Source of the DNA: Mesobacillus subterraneus
Lineage (GTDB): Bacteria; Bacillota; Bacilli; Bacillales; Cytobacillaceae
Assembly (NCBI RefSeq): GCF_003937825.1
Contig: NZ_RSFW01000013.1
Coordinates: 248,001-312,000, forward strand
Direction: 5' to 3'
DNA length: 64,000 nucleotides
The notes beneath the pieces are model-generated. The model searched no databases, had not been told where the DNA came from, and saw nothing but the letters and a program-made list of their open reading frames with translations. Both the position numbers and the translations under genes were made by a program. Position 1 is the first letter of the stretch; every line of letters starts with the position of its first letter. Shown in pieces: positions 29,489 through 38,739 of this stretch.

Positions 29489-29502
29489 TGTAAGCGCTTT
29501 AT
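29489..29502. promoter_or_regulatory. cre-like CcpA site upstream of the thiolase operon
   Basis: TGTAAGCGCTTTAT fits the degenerate cre consensus TGWAARCGYTWNCW at 13 of 14 positions. It lies about 15 bases past a minus-strand TAAAAT box, a position suited to repression. The B. subtilis mmg operon is known to be glucose-repressed. Confidence 0.55.
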
Positions 29503-29624
29503 TAATATATTCATTTTATCTTAAAAATAGTAGAAATTGAAACACTTTGCTAAAAATTCTGTCTTATGTCGAATTTTTAAGGTGAGTCAACTTCTACTAT
29601 TCATGTTTAAGGTATTAATCTGTG

Positions 29625-31736
29625 TTAAGAAACAAGCGGTTTAATCTCTCCGAAGACGGATTTCTCAAGAAGTTCGGCTACGTCAAGTGTATCGACGGTT
29701 TCTTCTACTTCTTTCGCTTTCGTTCCATCGGATAGCATTGTCAGGCAGTATGGACATCCGGAACTGATGACGGATGGGTTCACTGCGAGTGCCTGCTCTG
29801 TACGGGCTACGTTGATCCTGTGGCCAGTTTCTTCTTCCATCCACATCAAGCCGCCGCCGGCTCCGCAGCACATCGCCGTGTCGCGATTGCGTTCCATTTC
29901 CTTCAGGTCCACACCAGGAATCGCTTTGAGGATATCACGCGGTGCGTCATACACTTCGTTATAGCGTCCAAGGTAGCAGGAATCATGGAATGTGATCGTT
30001 TCGTTCACTGCATGCTTTGGAGTCAGCCTTCCTTCTTTCACCAATTGCGCAAGAAGTTCAGTGTGGTGGTAAACCTCGCCTTCAAAGCCGAAATCAGGAT
30101 ACTCGTTCTTAAAGATATTGTATGCGTGAGGGTCGATCGTGACGATCTTCTTTACTTCATTTTTCTTGAATTCTTCGATATTCTTCGTTGCAAGCTCCTG
30201 GAACAAGAACTCGTTGCCCAGTCGGCGAGGAGTATCCCCGGAGTTCTTTTCCTTGTTTCCAAGGATCGCGAACTTGACGCCTGCTTCGTTCAGAAGCTTC
30301 GCGAATGACAGGGCAATTTTCTGGCTGCGGTTGTCAAATGAACCCATCGCGCCAACCCAGAATAAGTACTCGAATTCTTCGTCTGCCTTCTTCATTTCTT
30401 TTACCGTCGGAACTACAACATCGTCGCGAAGCTCGCGCCAGTTTTCTTTTTCCTTACGGTTCAAGCCCCATGGATTTCCCTGGCGCTCGATATTCGTCAT
30501 GGCACGCTGTGCGTCAGCGTCCATCTTTCCTTCTGTCAGTACAAGGTAACGGCGAAGGTCGATGATCTTGTCAACGTGTTCGTTCATTACCGGACACTGG
30601 TCTTCACAGTTACGGCAAGTCGTACATGCCCAGATTTCCTCTTCTGTGATGACATCGCCGATCATGCTAGGGCTGTAGGCAAGACCTGCTGCCGCTTCAT
30701 TCGCACCCTGCCCAGCAGCTGCTAGAGCAATCTGGTTGCCCTTTGTGTTGGAGAAAGCGAATGTCGGTACCCAAGGCTGCTTAGATGTGACAGCCGCTCC
30801 GGTAAGTGTCAAGTGATCACGCAGCTTGACGATCAGGTCCATTGGTGACAGCATTTTTCCAGTTCCTGTTGCCGGACACATATTCGTACAGCGTCCACAT
30901 TCAACACAGGCATAGAAATCAATCATTTGTTCGTGGGAGAAATCAGTGATCTTCCCGGCGCCGAATGTTTCCTGTGTTTCATCTTCAAAATCAATCTTCG
31001 TGATTTTCCCCGGGGAATCAACCCTTGTCAGATAGACATTGGCTGGTCCAGCAATCAAGTGTGCGTGCTTGGACTGTGGCACGTATACAAGGAATGCAAG
31101 CAGGAACAGCAGGTGAACCCACCATGCGATATAGAAAATAGTAATGGCCGCTGTCTGTGGGATACCGCTGAATGCAGCCGCGATCATGGATGCAACTGGT
31201 TCTGTCCATGTTCCTTCATGGCCATGCCAGATCATGCTCATTCCATTTCCAAGCAGTACGGAAAGCATCAATCCGCCGATGAACAGCAATACCAGCCCAT
31301 TTTTAAATCCGCGCTTCAGACGGACAAGCTTTTCAACATAACGGCGGTAAAAAGCCCAGACGACTGCCACTAAAATCGTCAGCGTGACGATTTCCTGGAA
31401 GAATGTGAAGCCAGGATAGAGCGGACCTAGCGGCAAATGGGAGTCAGGCTTGATTCCCTTCCAGATAAAATCGATTGCCCCGAATTGGACAAGGATGAAT
31501 CCATAAAAAAACATGACATGGATAATTCCGCTTTTCTTGTCTTTCAAAAGCCTTTTCTGGCCAAATACATGGACCCAGATTCTTCTCATGCGATCTTTGA
31601 CATCATCATCAAACTCTGACTTCTTGCCGAGCTTGATGTATTCGATTCTCGTTTTCACCACATAAACGAACAAGCTGACTGCGTAAGCGGTTACAAGCAA
31701 GAACGCAAGAAGATTAATCCAAAGCAGACCGTTCAT
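29625..31736 (-). CDS. fadF: Heterodisulfide reductase-related Fe-S protein FadF (YwjF)
   Basis: FadF is thought to carry electrons from acyl-CoA dehydrogenases and ETF to the membrane quinone pool. The 703-residue protein has about six N-terminal membrane helices like a nitrate reductase gamma subunit. Two 4Fe-4S clusters follow (CVECGRCTNMCPATG and CTTCRNCEDQCPVMNE), then CCG domains with DSCYLGRYN and CCGAGGGLMW. The N-terminal part lies in the membrane. In B. subtilis fadF-acdA-rpoE is FadR-controlled; here fadF is separated from acdA by the thiolase group. Confidence 0.92.
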   Translation of the reverse strand: MNGLLWINLLAFLLVTAYAVSLFVYVVKTRIEYIKLGKKSEFDDDVKDRMRRIWVHVFGQKRLLKDKKSGIIHVMFFYGFILVQFGAIDFIWKGIKPDSHLPLGPLYPGFTFFQEIVTLTILVAVVWAFYRRYVEKLVRLKRGFKNGLVLLFIGGLMLSVLLGNGMSMIWHGHEGTWTEPVASMIAAAFSGIPQTAAITIFYIAWWVHLLFLLAFLVYVPQSKHAHLIAGPANVYLTRVDSPGKITKIDFEDETQETFGAGKITDFSHEQMIDFYACVECGRCTNMCPATGTGKMLSPMDLIVKLRDHLTLTGAAVTSKQPWVPTFAFSNTKGNQIALAAAGQGANEAAAGLAYSPSMIGDVITEEEIWACTTCRNCEDQCPVMNEHVDKIIDLRRYLVLTEGKMDADAQRAMTNIERQGNPWGLNRKEKENWRELRDDVVVPTVKEMKKADEEFEYLFWVGAMGSFDNRSQKIALSFAKLLNEAGVKFAILGNKEKNSGDTPRRLGNEFLFQELATKNIEEFKKNEVKKIVTIDPHAYNIFKNEYPDFGFEGEVYHHTELLAQLVKEGRLTPKHAVNETITFHDSCYLGRYNEVYDAPRDILKAIPGVDLKEMERNRDTAMCCGAGGGLMWMEEETGHRINVARTEQALAVNPSVISSGCPYCLTMLSDGTKAKEVEETVDTLDVAELLEKSVFGEIKPLVS

Positions 31737-31816
31737 AAATCATTAACCCCTTTCGATGCTGATTGTTGGACGAAAATTTTCAACCCAATAAATTTTCTGA
31801 ATTTACCTTTAACTCC

Positions 31817-31844
31817 ATTATATAATGAATGAGCATTCAGTCAA
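31817..31844 (-). promoter_or_regulatory. fadF promoter with embedded FadR operator
   Basis: Minus-strand TTGACT (31844-31839) and TATAAT (31822-31817) are 16 bases apart. The operator TGACTGAATGCTCATTCA (31843-31826) overlaps the -35 and spacer. On the plus strand it matches the FadR consensus TGAATGAMTANTCATTCA at 15 of 18 positions. A bound repressor would block polymerase. Confidence 0.8.
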
Positions 31845-31957
31845 CTTATTTCCTATCATTTCAGAAAATTGTTTACACTTCCCCTTTTACAGGAATTTAA
31901 CATATAAGAAGCAATTTCGGCAAAAATAAAGAAAATACTTTTTAAGGGAGCCGAATT

Positions 31958-33160
31958 GTGATGGAAATAGGATCGATCTTGATTGCCATAATAGCAGCGC
32001 TTGTCCTGTGGGTGTATGCAGACTTCACGCTTGGCAGGAAAAAGCATCTGGCAAGTGCCAAAACCAATACGCTTCCAGTCCGGGAAAGCAATCTTGCCAT
32101 TTTTGCCGAAGGGCCTAAATTGTTCGAGGACCTATTTTCCGAGTTAAAGAACGCGAAGGAGCACATTCATATTCTGTTTTACATCGTCCAGGATGATAAA
32201 ATAAGCCAGGAGTTCCTCTCGATTTTAAAAGACCGGGTTAAGGCTGGGGTCGAGGTGCGCCTTATGGTCGATTGGGTCGGCAACGGTTTGAAGCGCAAGA
32301 CAATCCAGGACCTTAAGGCTGCAGGAGTTGAGTTTGCCTATTCCCAAATGCCTAAATTGCCTTTCCTGTTTTATTCTTCGCAGGTGCGAAACCACCGTAA
32401 AATCACTGTGATTGACGGCCAAACCGCCTATCTCGGCGGCTTCAATATCGGGAAAGAATATAATAATCAGGATCCAAAGCTCTCGCCCTGGAGGGATTAC
32501 CATTTAAAAATGACCGGCGAAGGTGTCACAGATCTGCAATCTGAGTTTCTTGAGGATTGGCAGGCGGCTGCGAAAGTGAATCTGCTTCAAAATCAAGCAT
32601 ATTTTCCATCTCTGGAAAAAGGCTCGAGCCGTCAGCAGCTTGTACCAACCGAAGGCCTTCTTCTTGAGGATATGATGTCAGATCTGATTAATAACGCAAA
32701 CCAATCCATTTTTATCGGAACACCGTATTTCATTCCGAGCAAACGGGTATTTGAATTATTGCGAGCTGCCATTAAAAGGGGCGTATCCGTCACGATCCTC
32801 GTCCCGCTCGTTTCGGACCATATCCTTGTAAAAGAAGCTTCCCACCCTTACTTGCGTACCCTTATCAAAGACGGCGCAGATGTGTACCAGTATTTGAAGG
32901 GCTTTTACCATGCAAAGGTCCTGGTTGTCGATGATTCTGTCTGTGATGTGGGAACGGCCAATTTTGACAAGCGGAGTATGTTCCTGAATTATGAGTTGAA
33001 TTGCCTGATCTATGATAAGGAGTTTATTAAAAAAGTGAAAACGATTCTGACGGAGGATCTCCTTAATTCCCGAAAGGCAACAGTTGAGGATTTCAGTCCG
33101 GTCAGCGTCCTTGTTTCACTAAAAGAAACCACAGCCCGGACTATTTCTTACTTCTTGTAA
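31958..33160 (+). CDS. clsB: Cardiolipin synthase-like phospholipase D family enzyme (YwjE/ClsB)
   Basis: A 400-residue protein with one N-terminal membrane segment (SILIAIIAALVLWVYA) and two HKD motifs: NHRKITVIDGQTAYLGGFN and YHAKVLVVDDSVCDVGTANFD. Such enzymes join two phosphatidylglycerols to form cardiolipin. It has one N-terminal helix where many cardiolipin synthases have two, and is shorter, as in YwjE. GTG at 31958 and ATG at 31961 are adjacent; AAGGGAG is seven bases before the GTG. Confidence 0.88.
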   Translation: MMEIGSILIAIIAALVLWVYADFTLGRKKHLASAKTNTLPVRESNLAIFAEGPKLFEDLFSELKNAKEHIHILFYIVQDDKISQEFLSILKDRVKAGVEVRLMVDWVGNGLKRKTIQDLKAAGVEFAYSQMPKLPFLFYSSQVRNHRKITVIDGQTAYLGGFNIGKEYNNQDPKLSPWRDYHLKMTGEGVTDLQSEFLEDWQAAAKVNLLQNQAYFPSLEKGSSRQQLVPTEGLLLEDMMSDLINNANQSIFIGTPYFIPSKRVFELLRAAIKRGVSVTILVPLVSDHILVKEASHPYLRTLIKDGADVYQYLKGFYHAKVLVVDDSVCDVGTANFDKRSMFLNYELNCLIYDKEFIKKVKTILTEDLLNSRKATVEDFSPVSVLVSLKETTARTISYFL

Positions 33161-33195
33161 ATAAAGCCGGGCAAATGCAATGAAGGAGTGTCGCC

Positions 33196-34152
33196 ATGAT
33201 CATTCGGCTTGGATATGTCTCCACCGCCATCAGCCTGTGGGATGCTTCCCCGTCGAAAGCACTCACCTTTGCCCGTTATGGACAGCTGCCAAAAGAAGAG
33301 CGCTATGAAAAACTCCTTTCTGTCACCTACCAGAACCTGGTGAACACAGAAAGAATGATTCACTACAATATCGCCCATGATATCCCCTTGTACCGGTTTT
33401 CCAGCTCGATTGCCCCGCTGGCCACCCACCCGGAGGTGAAATGGGATTATGTCACTCCATTCCGGGACAAATGGCTGGAAATAGGCGACCTGGTGAAGAA
33501 GCACCAGATGCGGACGAGTTTTCATCCAAATCAATACACGCTGTTCACTTCACCGCGTGAGGAAGTGACTGCCAACGCAATCATCGACATGGAATATCAT
33601 TATGGCATGCTCGAAGCAATGGCGCTGGAGAACAAAGCGATCATCAATATTCATATCGGCGGTGCTTATGGAAACAAGGAAGAAACGATCGTGCGCTTCC
33701 ACGAAAACTTCGCCAAACTCCCTGCCCATATTAAAAAAATCACCACTCTTGAAAACGACGATAAAACCTACAATGCAGAAGAAACACTTTCTGCCTGCTT
33801 AAAGGAAGACGTACCTTTCATGTTTGATTATCATCATCACATGGCGAACCTGGGTGAGGAAACCCTGGAAAAACTGCTCCCTGCCGGTTTCGCAACCTGG
33901 GAACGGACTGGCCTCAAGCCAAAGATCCATATCTCCTCCCCTAAATCCGAAAAAGCGTACCGTTCTCATGCCGATTACGTCGACCCGGAATTCCTGCTGC
34001 CGCTGATTGATATTTTGAAAAGCATCGGCCAGGATGTCGATTTTATGATTGAAGCGAAGGAGAAAGACAAAGCAGCGCTAAAGCTCATCGAGGATCTGGC
34101 TAAAATCCGCGGAGTGAAACGGATTGGCGGAGCTGTTTTGGAGTGGAAATAA
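33196..34152 (+). CDS. uvsE: UV DNA damage endonuclease
   Basis: UvsE nicks DNA 5' to UV photoproducts and starts an alternative excision repair pathway. The 318-residue TIM-barrel protein shows metal-binding segments [37 protein letters not shown], and FDYHHHMAN, a typical UvsE set. It follows the cardiolipin synthase gene by 35 bases, as ywjE-ywjD in B. subtilis, so co-transcription is likely. GAAGGAG precedes the start. Confidence 0.93.
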   Translation: MIIRLGYVSTAISLWDASPSKALTFARYGQLPKEERYEKLLSVTYQNLVNTERMIHYNIAHDIPLYRFSSSIAPLATHPEVKWDYVTPFRDKWLEIGDLVKKHQMRTSFHPNQYTLFTSPREEVTANAIIDMEYHYGMLEAMALENKAIINIHIGGAYGNKEETIVRFHENFAKLPAHIKKITTLENDDKTYNAEETLSACLKEDVPFMFDYHHHMANLGEETLEKLLPAGFATWERTGLKPKIHISSPKSEKAYRSHADYVDPEFLLPLIDILKSIGQDVDFMIEAKEKDKAALKLIEDLAKIRGVKRIGGAVLEWK

Positions 34153-34307
34153 ATATGCTGTTAATCCTGAAAACTAGTTAGATGGCCAATCATTTTGAGA
34201 AGACTGAATTGGGTAACAAAAGGTCTATACGGAATAATTATCTAGCACAGTAAAATGCAGGGTGAGCAGCGGCCGTCCCCAATCCTTCAGGAAAGGGGGT
34301 GCCGCTG

Positions 34308-34403
34308 ATGGTTACGTATGAAGCAATGAATTTGATGGTGAGCTTTGCCACATTGATCGTTGCCGTAATTCCTATAGGCATTTCTTCAAATAAAAAGAAG
34401 TAA
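34308..34403 (+). CDS. Putative holin-like (TxpA/Hol_Tox-type) type I toxin
   Basis: This 31-residue peptide starts MVTYEAMNLMVSFATLIVAV and ends GISSNKKK: a short polar start, one membrane helix and a Lys tail. That pattern (TYEALxLM..F..LI) is typical of holin-like type I toxins related to TxpA. The ribosome site AAAGGGGGT is strong. GCAGCGGCC upstream (34266-34274) can pair with GGCCGCTGC downstream (34452-34460), enclosing the gene in a folded mRNA, and a terminator follows. No antisense antitoxin RNA is proven; a minus-strand promoter downstream is only weakly suggested. Confidence 0.75.
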   Translation: MVTYEAMNLMVSFATLIVAVIPIGISSNKKK

Positions 34404-34484
34404 CCTACCCTGCACATCGCAAATGTGAGTAGATTACTTCTATCCGGAACTGGCCGCTGCACTTCAAGCAACTTGCTGTGTATC

Positions 34485-34517
34485 GAGATCTCGGTTGCAG
34501 CCGGGATCTCTTTTTTT
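34485..34517 (+). terminator. Terminator of the holin-like toxin mRNA
   Basis: GAGATCTCGG pairs with CCGGGATCTC around TTGCAG, followed by T7. Confidence 0.85.
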
Positions 34518-34615
34518 ATAATATATGGACTTTATGCTTAAATTATAAACCTTACTTTTAAAGATTCAATAAAACCAATAACCGAAGAAGGTCCATTAAA
34601 GACAATTTTATGGAC

Positions 34616-34652
34616 GAAAAAAAGACCCAGTTGAGTATATCTGGGTCTTAAT
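34616..34652 (-). terminator. Terminator after argS
   Basis: On the minus strand AAGACCCAG pairs with CTGGGTCTT and is followed by T7. Confidence 0.85.
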
Positions 34653-34657
34653 TCTTA

Positions 34658-36328
34658 CTACATCTTCTCAGGAGCAGATACCCCAATCAACGCAAGGGCA
34701 TTCTTAAGCGTGATTTGCGCTGACTTGATCAGAAGGAGACGGGCCTGGGTTCTTTCTTTGTTTTCCATATCCAATACTTTTTCTGCATTGTAGAAGCTGT
34801 GGAATACAGATGCCAGCTCGAAAATATAGTTAGAGATGCGGTGCGGCATGCGTTTTTCAGCTGCCTCTGCTACCGCAAGCGGGAATTCGCCAATCTTTTT
34901 CAGAAGGTCGATTTCCTTTTCTGCCTCGATCAATTTGTAGTCAGCATCGTTAGCAACTGAGAAGCCTTGTTCCTCAGCTGAACGCAGGATGCTTGAAATA
35001 CGCGCATGTGCATACTGTGCGTAGAATACAGGGTTTTCGTTTGACTGGGATACAGCCAGGTCAAGGTCGAAGTCCATGTGAGTGTCCGCACTTCTCATTG
35101 CGAAGAAATAACGAACTGCGTCCAGGCCTACCTCTTCAATCAGGTCACGCATCGTGACAGCTTTACCTGTACGCTTGCTCATCTTCATCTTCTCGCCGTT
35201 CTTATAGAGGTGAACAAGCTGGATGATTTCGACTTCAAGTGCATCACGTCCATAGCCAAGTGCCTCGATCGCCGCCTTCATACGAGGGATGTACCCATGG
35301 TGGTCCGCTCCCCAAATATTGATCAGCTTTTCAAAACCGCGCTCCAGCTTATCCTTATGGTAAGCGATATCCGGCAGCAGGTAAGTGTATGAGCCATCCT
35401 GCTTGATCAGCACGCGGTCCTTGTCGTCTCCAAGCTCAGTGGAGCGGAACCATGTCGCGCCATCCTGCTCATAAATGTGACCATTTGCACGGAGCGCATC
35501 CAGTGCGACATCGATTTTGCCATTGTTGTATAGGGAAGTCTCAGAGTACCATACGTCAAATTTCACGCGGAAATTCTCAAGGTCCTGCTTAAGCTTTTCC
35601 ATTTCAAATTTCAGACCGTACTCACGGAAAGCATCAAAGCGTTCCTGGTCAGGCACATTTACATACTTGTCGCCGAATTCTTCAGCAAGCTTCTTTCCGA
35701 TTCCGATGATATCCTCACCATGATAGCCATCCTCCGGCATCTGCTTGTCCATGCCGAGCGCCTGGAAGTAACGTGCCTCAACAGATAGGGCTAGGTTATT
35801 GATCTGGTTTCCAGCATCATTGATGTAGTACTCACGTGAAACATCGTAACCAGCCTTAGCAAGCACATTGCATAAAGAATCGCCAACGGCCGCACCGCGA
35901 GCATGTCCAAGGTGAAGGTCGCCTGTCGGATTGGCGGAAACAAACTCGACCTGGATCTTCTGGCCATTGCCAACCTTTGATTCACCGTACTTTTCGCCTG
36001 CCTCAAGAACTGCCGGAATCAAATCAGTCAAGTAGCTGTTATCCATGTAAAAATTGATGAAGCCTGGTCCCGCGATCTCAATTTTTTCAATGGATGCCTT
36101 GCTGTTATCGAAATTCTCGATCAGCTGTTCCGCAATTTGGCGCGGTGCCTTCTTTGCGACCCGTGCCAACTGCATCGCCATGTTCGTCGAGTAATCACCG
36201 TGCGCTTTTTCCTTAGGAGTCTCAAGGATGACCGCAGGAATCTGAGCTTCTTCAGCAAGATTCGCTTTGATGATTGCCTGTTTGATTTCTTCTTTCAGCT
36301 TCAATTGAACCTGTTCTACTATGTTCAT
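34658..36328 (-). CDS. argS: Arginyl-tRNA synthetase
   Basis: Class I synthetase of 556 residues charging tRNA-Arg. The N-terminal Add-1 domain (about residues 1-110) precedes the HIGH-like motif in [15 protein letters not shown]. The KMSKS loop is [10 protein letters not shown], and the C-terminal helical DALR anticodon domain follows. It overlaps ywiB by four bases (ATGA), so the two are coupled. No T-box is visible upstream. Confidence 0.97.
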   Translation of the reverse strand: MNIVEQVQLKLKEEIKQAIIKANLAEEAQIPAVILETPKEKAHGDYSTNMAMQLARVAKKAPRQIAEQLIENFDNSKASIEKIEIAGPGFINFYMDNSYLTDLIPAVLEAGEKYGESKVGNGQKIQVEFVSANPTGDLHLGHARGAAVGDSLCNVLAKAGYDVSREYYINDAGNQINNLALSVEARYFQALGMDKQMPEDGYHGEDIIGIGKKLAEEFGDKYVNVPDQERFDAFREYGLKFEMEKLKQDLENFRVKFDVWYSETSLYNNGKIDVALDALRANGHIYEQDGATWFRSTELGDDKDRVLIKQDGSYTYLLPDIAYHKDKLERGFEKLINIWGADHHGYIPRMKAAIEALGYGRDALEVEIIQLVHLYKNGEKMKMSKRTGKAVTMRDLIEEVGLDAVRYFFAMRSADTHMDFDLDLAVSQSNENPVFYAQYAHARISSILRSAEEQGFSVANDADYKLIEAEKEIDLLKKIGEFPLAVAEAAEKRMPHRISNYIFELASVFHSFYNAEKVLDMENKERTQARLLLIKSAQITLKNALALIGVSAPEKM

Positions 36329-36768
36329 TTGCCTTCCTCCTTAAAATTGATCGTCAAATGATATGTACCTGCATTCGCACCCTGAATCGCCATTTCATAA
36401 AGCAAGTCCACCTGGCCCTCGTGCTTTTCATCGTTATAACCAAGGTCAAGCCTCTTCGTGAGCGCCGAAGTCTCCAGCAATCCATAAGGTGTCTTGTAAT
36501 TGCCAGGGGTCTTTTTATTCAGCAGAAAATGAAGCCGCATCTTGATGGCACCTGAGCGCATAATCAGCACTTCATTCCCCGATATTTTCACCGTCGTATG
36601 AACATCCCCTTCCTCCATCACTTCATCATATTGGAGGTACGAGCTGTTCGCCTTTTTATAGTATCGGCCAAAAGTGGTCAATTCAAAAGTTTCCTTCTCG
36701 CTGCCACTATAAATCACCGTTTTTACCGTAACCTTTACAGGAATCTGTTCAGCGGGTCCAGTTGACAC
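36325..36768 (-). CDS. ywiB: DUF1934 beta-barrel protein YwiB
   Basis: A 147-residue calycin-like protein of the DUF1934 family. It is rich in beta strands ([52 protein letters not shown]). The function is unknown, but it always appears with argS in Bacillaceae. I chose the GTG at 36768, nine bases after AAAAGGA; the GTG at 36777 abuts that site. Confidence 0.85.
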   Translation of the reverse strand: MSTGPAEQIPVKVTVKTVIYSGSEKETFELTTFGRYYKKANSSYLQYDEVMEEGDVHTTVKISGNEVLIMRSGAIKMRLHFLLNKKTPGNYKTPYGLLETSALTKRLDLGYNDEKHEGQVDLLYEMAIQGANAGTYHLTINFKEEGK

Positions 36769-36956
36769 CGTTAACACGTCCTTTTCTTGTCCATTCTACT
36801 TCCTATTATAACTTTATAAGTATAAATATTCTCCTTTGAAAGTGCAAGGTTTGCAGGGATTAGCCGGGTAAATTCAGCAGGGAAAATTAGCCTTTAGGAT
36901 TAGCCTTCTTCCTAAGCGGGTATTGATTATCAAAACCTTTTAAGGAGGTGGCCGGA

Positions 36957-37106
36957 ATGAGAATTGAAGTGAAATGTGAAGTAGAGAATTGTAAATACTG
37001 GGCTCAAGGTGACCAATGTGTGGCTGATTCGATTCTTGTCGTTGCTAACAGAGGCAGACAAGCTGATGATGAACGTGAAACAATTTGTGATACATTCGAA
37101 GAGTAA
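36957..37106 (+). CDS. DUF1540 small cysteine protein
   Basis: A 49-residue protein, MRIEVKCEVENC and on, with four Cys (positions 7, 12, 21 and 44) around KYWAQGDQCVADSILVV. This is the DUF1540 pattern, probably a metal-binding mini-domain of unknown function. AAGGAGG precedes the ATG, and a strong terminator follows. It lies alone between ywiB and the AtoE transporter. Confidence 0.85.
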   Translation: MRIEVKCEVENCKYWAQGDQCVADSILVVANRGRQADDERETICDTFEE

Positions 37107-37112
37107 GGAGAG

Positions 37113-37147
37113 ACAGGATGGCGATTTGCCATCCTGTTTTTATTTTT
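37113..37147 (+). terminator. Terminator after the DUF1540 gene
   Basis: ACAGGATGGC pairs with GCCATCCTGT around a short loop, followed by a T-rich stretch. Confidence 0.85.
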
Positions 37148-37199
37148 GACCTGAAAAATGTGCATTGATATAAACAGAAACTGCCTTGGATTACAATCA

Positions 37200-37231
37200 T
37201 TAAAAAAGGAGAAGCAATCAGCTCCTCCTAG
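37200..37231 (-). terminator. Terminator after the AtoE-type transporter gene
   Basis: On the minus strand AGGAGGAGC pairs with GCTTCTCCT around TGATT, followed by T6. Confidence 0.8.
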
Positions 37232-37241
37232 AATCCTCTAT

Positions 37242-38561
37242 TTAGAAAAACAGCATTCCAATCGAAATAACAATCCCAGAAACAACCAGGGTTAGCACAC
37301 AGTATCCCATTATATCTTTGGCCTTGAGCCCAGCGATCGCCAGTGCTGGCAATGCCCAGAATGGCTGGATCAGGTTGGTCCATGCATCACCCCAGGCCAC
37401 GGCCATCGCTGTTTTCGGGATGGATACGCCCAGTGTCTGCGCTGCTTCCAGCATGACTGGCGCCTGAACTGCCCACTGTCCGCCTCCGGAAGGGACGAAG
37501 AAGTTGACAAGGCCCGCGCTCAGGAACGCGAAGAACGGGAAGGTGAATTCATTTGAGATGGAAACGAAGCCTTCCGACATGACCGCTGCCAGTCCTGATG
37601 CTGTCATCATTCCCATGATTCCGGCATAGAACGGGAACTGGATAATGATGCCGCTTGCCCCTTTTACCGCATTCACCACCGCCTCGAGGAAGCGCTTTGG
37701 CGTTCCATGGAACAAGATGCCAAGGAACAGGAACAGGAAGTTAACAATATCAAGGTTCAGCTTAAATCCGTTTGTAGCAAAATAGTAAAATAAGAATACA
37801 AGTCCGAACACACCAGTCAGCATTGAAATGATCGTGCTGTTTTCCAGCTTCTCTGCAGGTGTCATTTCTGCGTGCTCAAGCGCAGCCGCCTGGACATCAT
37901 TCTCCAGCAAAACCGGATCGACTGTGATCGTCTGATCCTTTGAAGGCATCATCAGGCGGTTCACAACCGGCAGAACCAATAGCATGATCAAGATAATCAG
38001 CAGGTTGAAACTTGCGAAGATGGTCTGATCTGTTGAAATGATTCCAATCAAATCCTGTGAAAAATGGCCTTCTGTCGCAATCGTCAGCGGAATCGAACCC
38101 GATATGCCGCCGTGCCAGACAATGAAACCGCTGTAAGCGCTTGCAATTAATAGTCTGTAATCGACATTTTTAACCTTTTTCGCCAGTTCCTTTGCAAACA
38201 GAGCACCAATGACCAGCCCGAAGCCCCAGTTAATCAGGCTAGCAGCCATCGATACAATGGTGACAATCACGATTGCCTGGCCCGGAGACTTAGCGAGAGA
38301 GGCAAGTGCGCCCAATCCTTTTTTAAAAATATTGCTGCTCGCGAGTACGTGGCCTGTCACAAGGACGAGCACCATCTGCATCGAGAACGTCAGCAAGCCC
38401 CAGAACCCGCCGCCCCAGTGCTGGACCATCTGGTACGGACCGCTGTCGGTAAAAATAAGGCCTAATCCGAAAACAACAAAAGTTAAGATAATGACAAAAA
38501 GAAATGGATCAGGCAAGTACCGCTGCATGATGCGGTTGAAAAATGAAACGAGCATTTTCAT
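37242..38561 (-). CDS. Short-chain fatty acid transporter, AtoE family
   Basis: A 439-residue membrane protein with about ten to twelve helices. The family features include LPDPFLFVIILTFVVFGLGL, FWGLLTFSMQMVLVLVTGHV and a conserved FFVPSGGGQWAVQAPVM segment. AtoE-type carriers are proposed to import short-chain fatty acids such as butyrate or acetoacetate, which would feed the acyl-CoA pathway in this window. The start at 38561 is eight bases after AGGAGGT; an ATG further up at 38588 is less likely. Confidence 0.9.
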   Translation of the reverse strand: MKMLVSFFNRIMQRYLPDPFLFVIILTFVVFGLGLIFTDSGPYQMVQHWGGGFWGLLTFSMQMVLVLVTGHVLASSNIFKKGLGALASLAKSPGQAIVIVTIVSMAASLINWGFGLVIGALFAKELAKKVKNVDYRLLIASAYSGFIVWHGGISGSIPLTIATEGHFSQDLIGIISTDQTIFASFNLLIILIMLLVLPVVNRLMMPSKDQTITVDPVLLENDVQAAALEHAEMTPAEKLENSTIISMLTGVFGLVFLFYYFATNGFKLNLDIVNFLFLFLGILFHGTPKRFLEAVVNAVKGASGIIIQFPFYAGIMGMMTASGLAAVMSEGFVSISNEFTFPFFAFLSAGLVNFFVPSGGGQWAVQAPVMLEAAQTLGVSIPKTAMAVAWGDAWTNLIQPFWALPALAIAGLKAKDIMGYCVLTLVVSGIVISIGMLFF

Positions 38562-38701
38562 CCTGTTGTACCTCCTATTAGTAGTCACTTACATAATCAT
38601 TATACTTTCTAGATAATTATGAATATTCCTTCTAATAGGATATAAATATATTCAATTTTAAAATAGTATTTATCAGCTCATCCTAAACGCCACTTAACCC
38701 A

Positions 38702-38738
38702 TAAAAAAGCCGTCTCTTGCAATCTGAGACGGCTTCAA
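38702..38738 (-). terminator. Terminator after speB
   Basis: On the minus strand AGCCGTCTC pairs with GAGACGGCT, followed by T6. Confidence 0.85.
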
Positions 38739-38739
38739 A

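Noticed and set aside
31005-31025. TTCCCCGGGGAA palindrome as a Noc-binding site
   Set aside because: It differs from the Noc consensus ATTTCCCGGGAAAT at several places and lies within fadF.
35825-35850. CACGTGAAACA in argS as a parS site
   Set aside because: Only the right half matches; the left flank differs at four of five positions.
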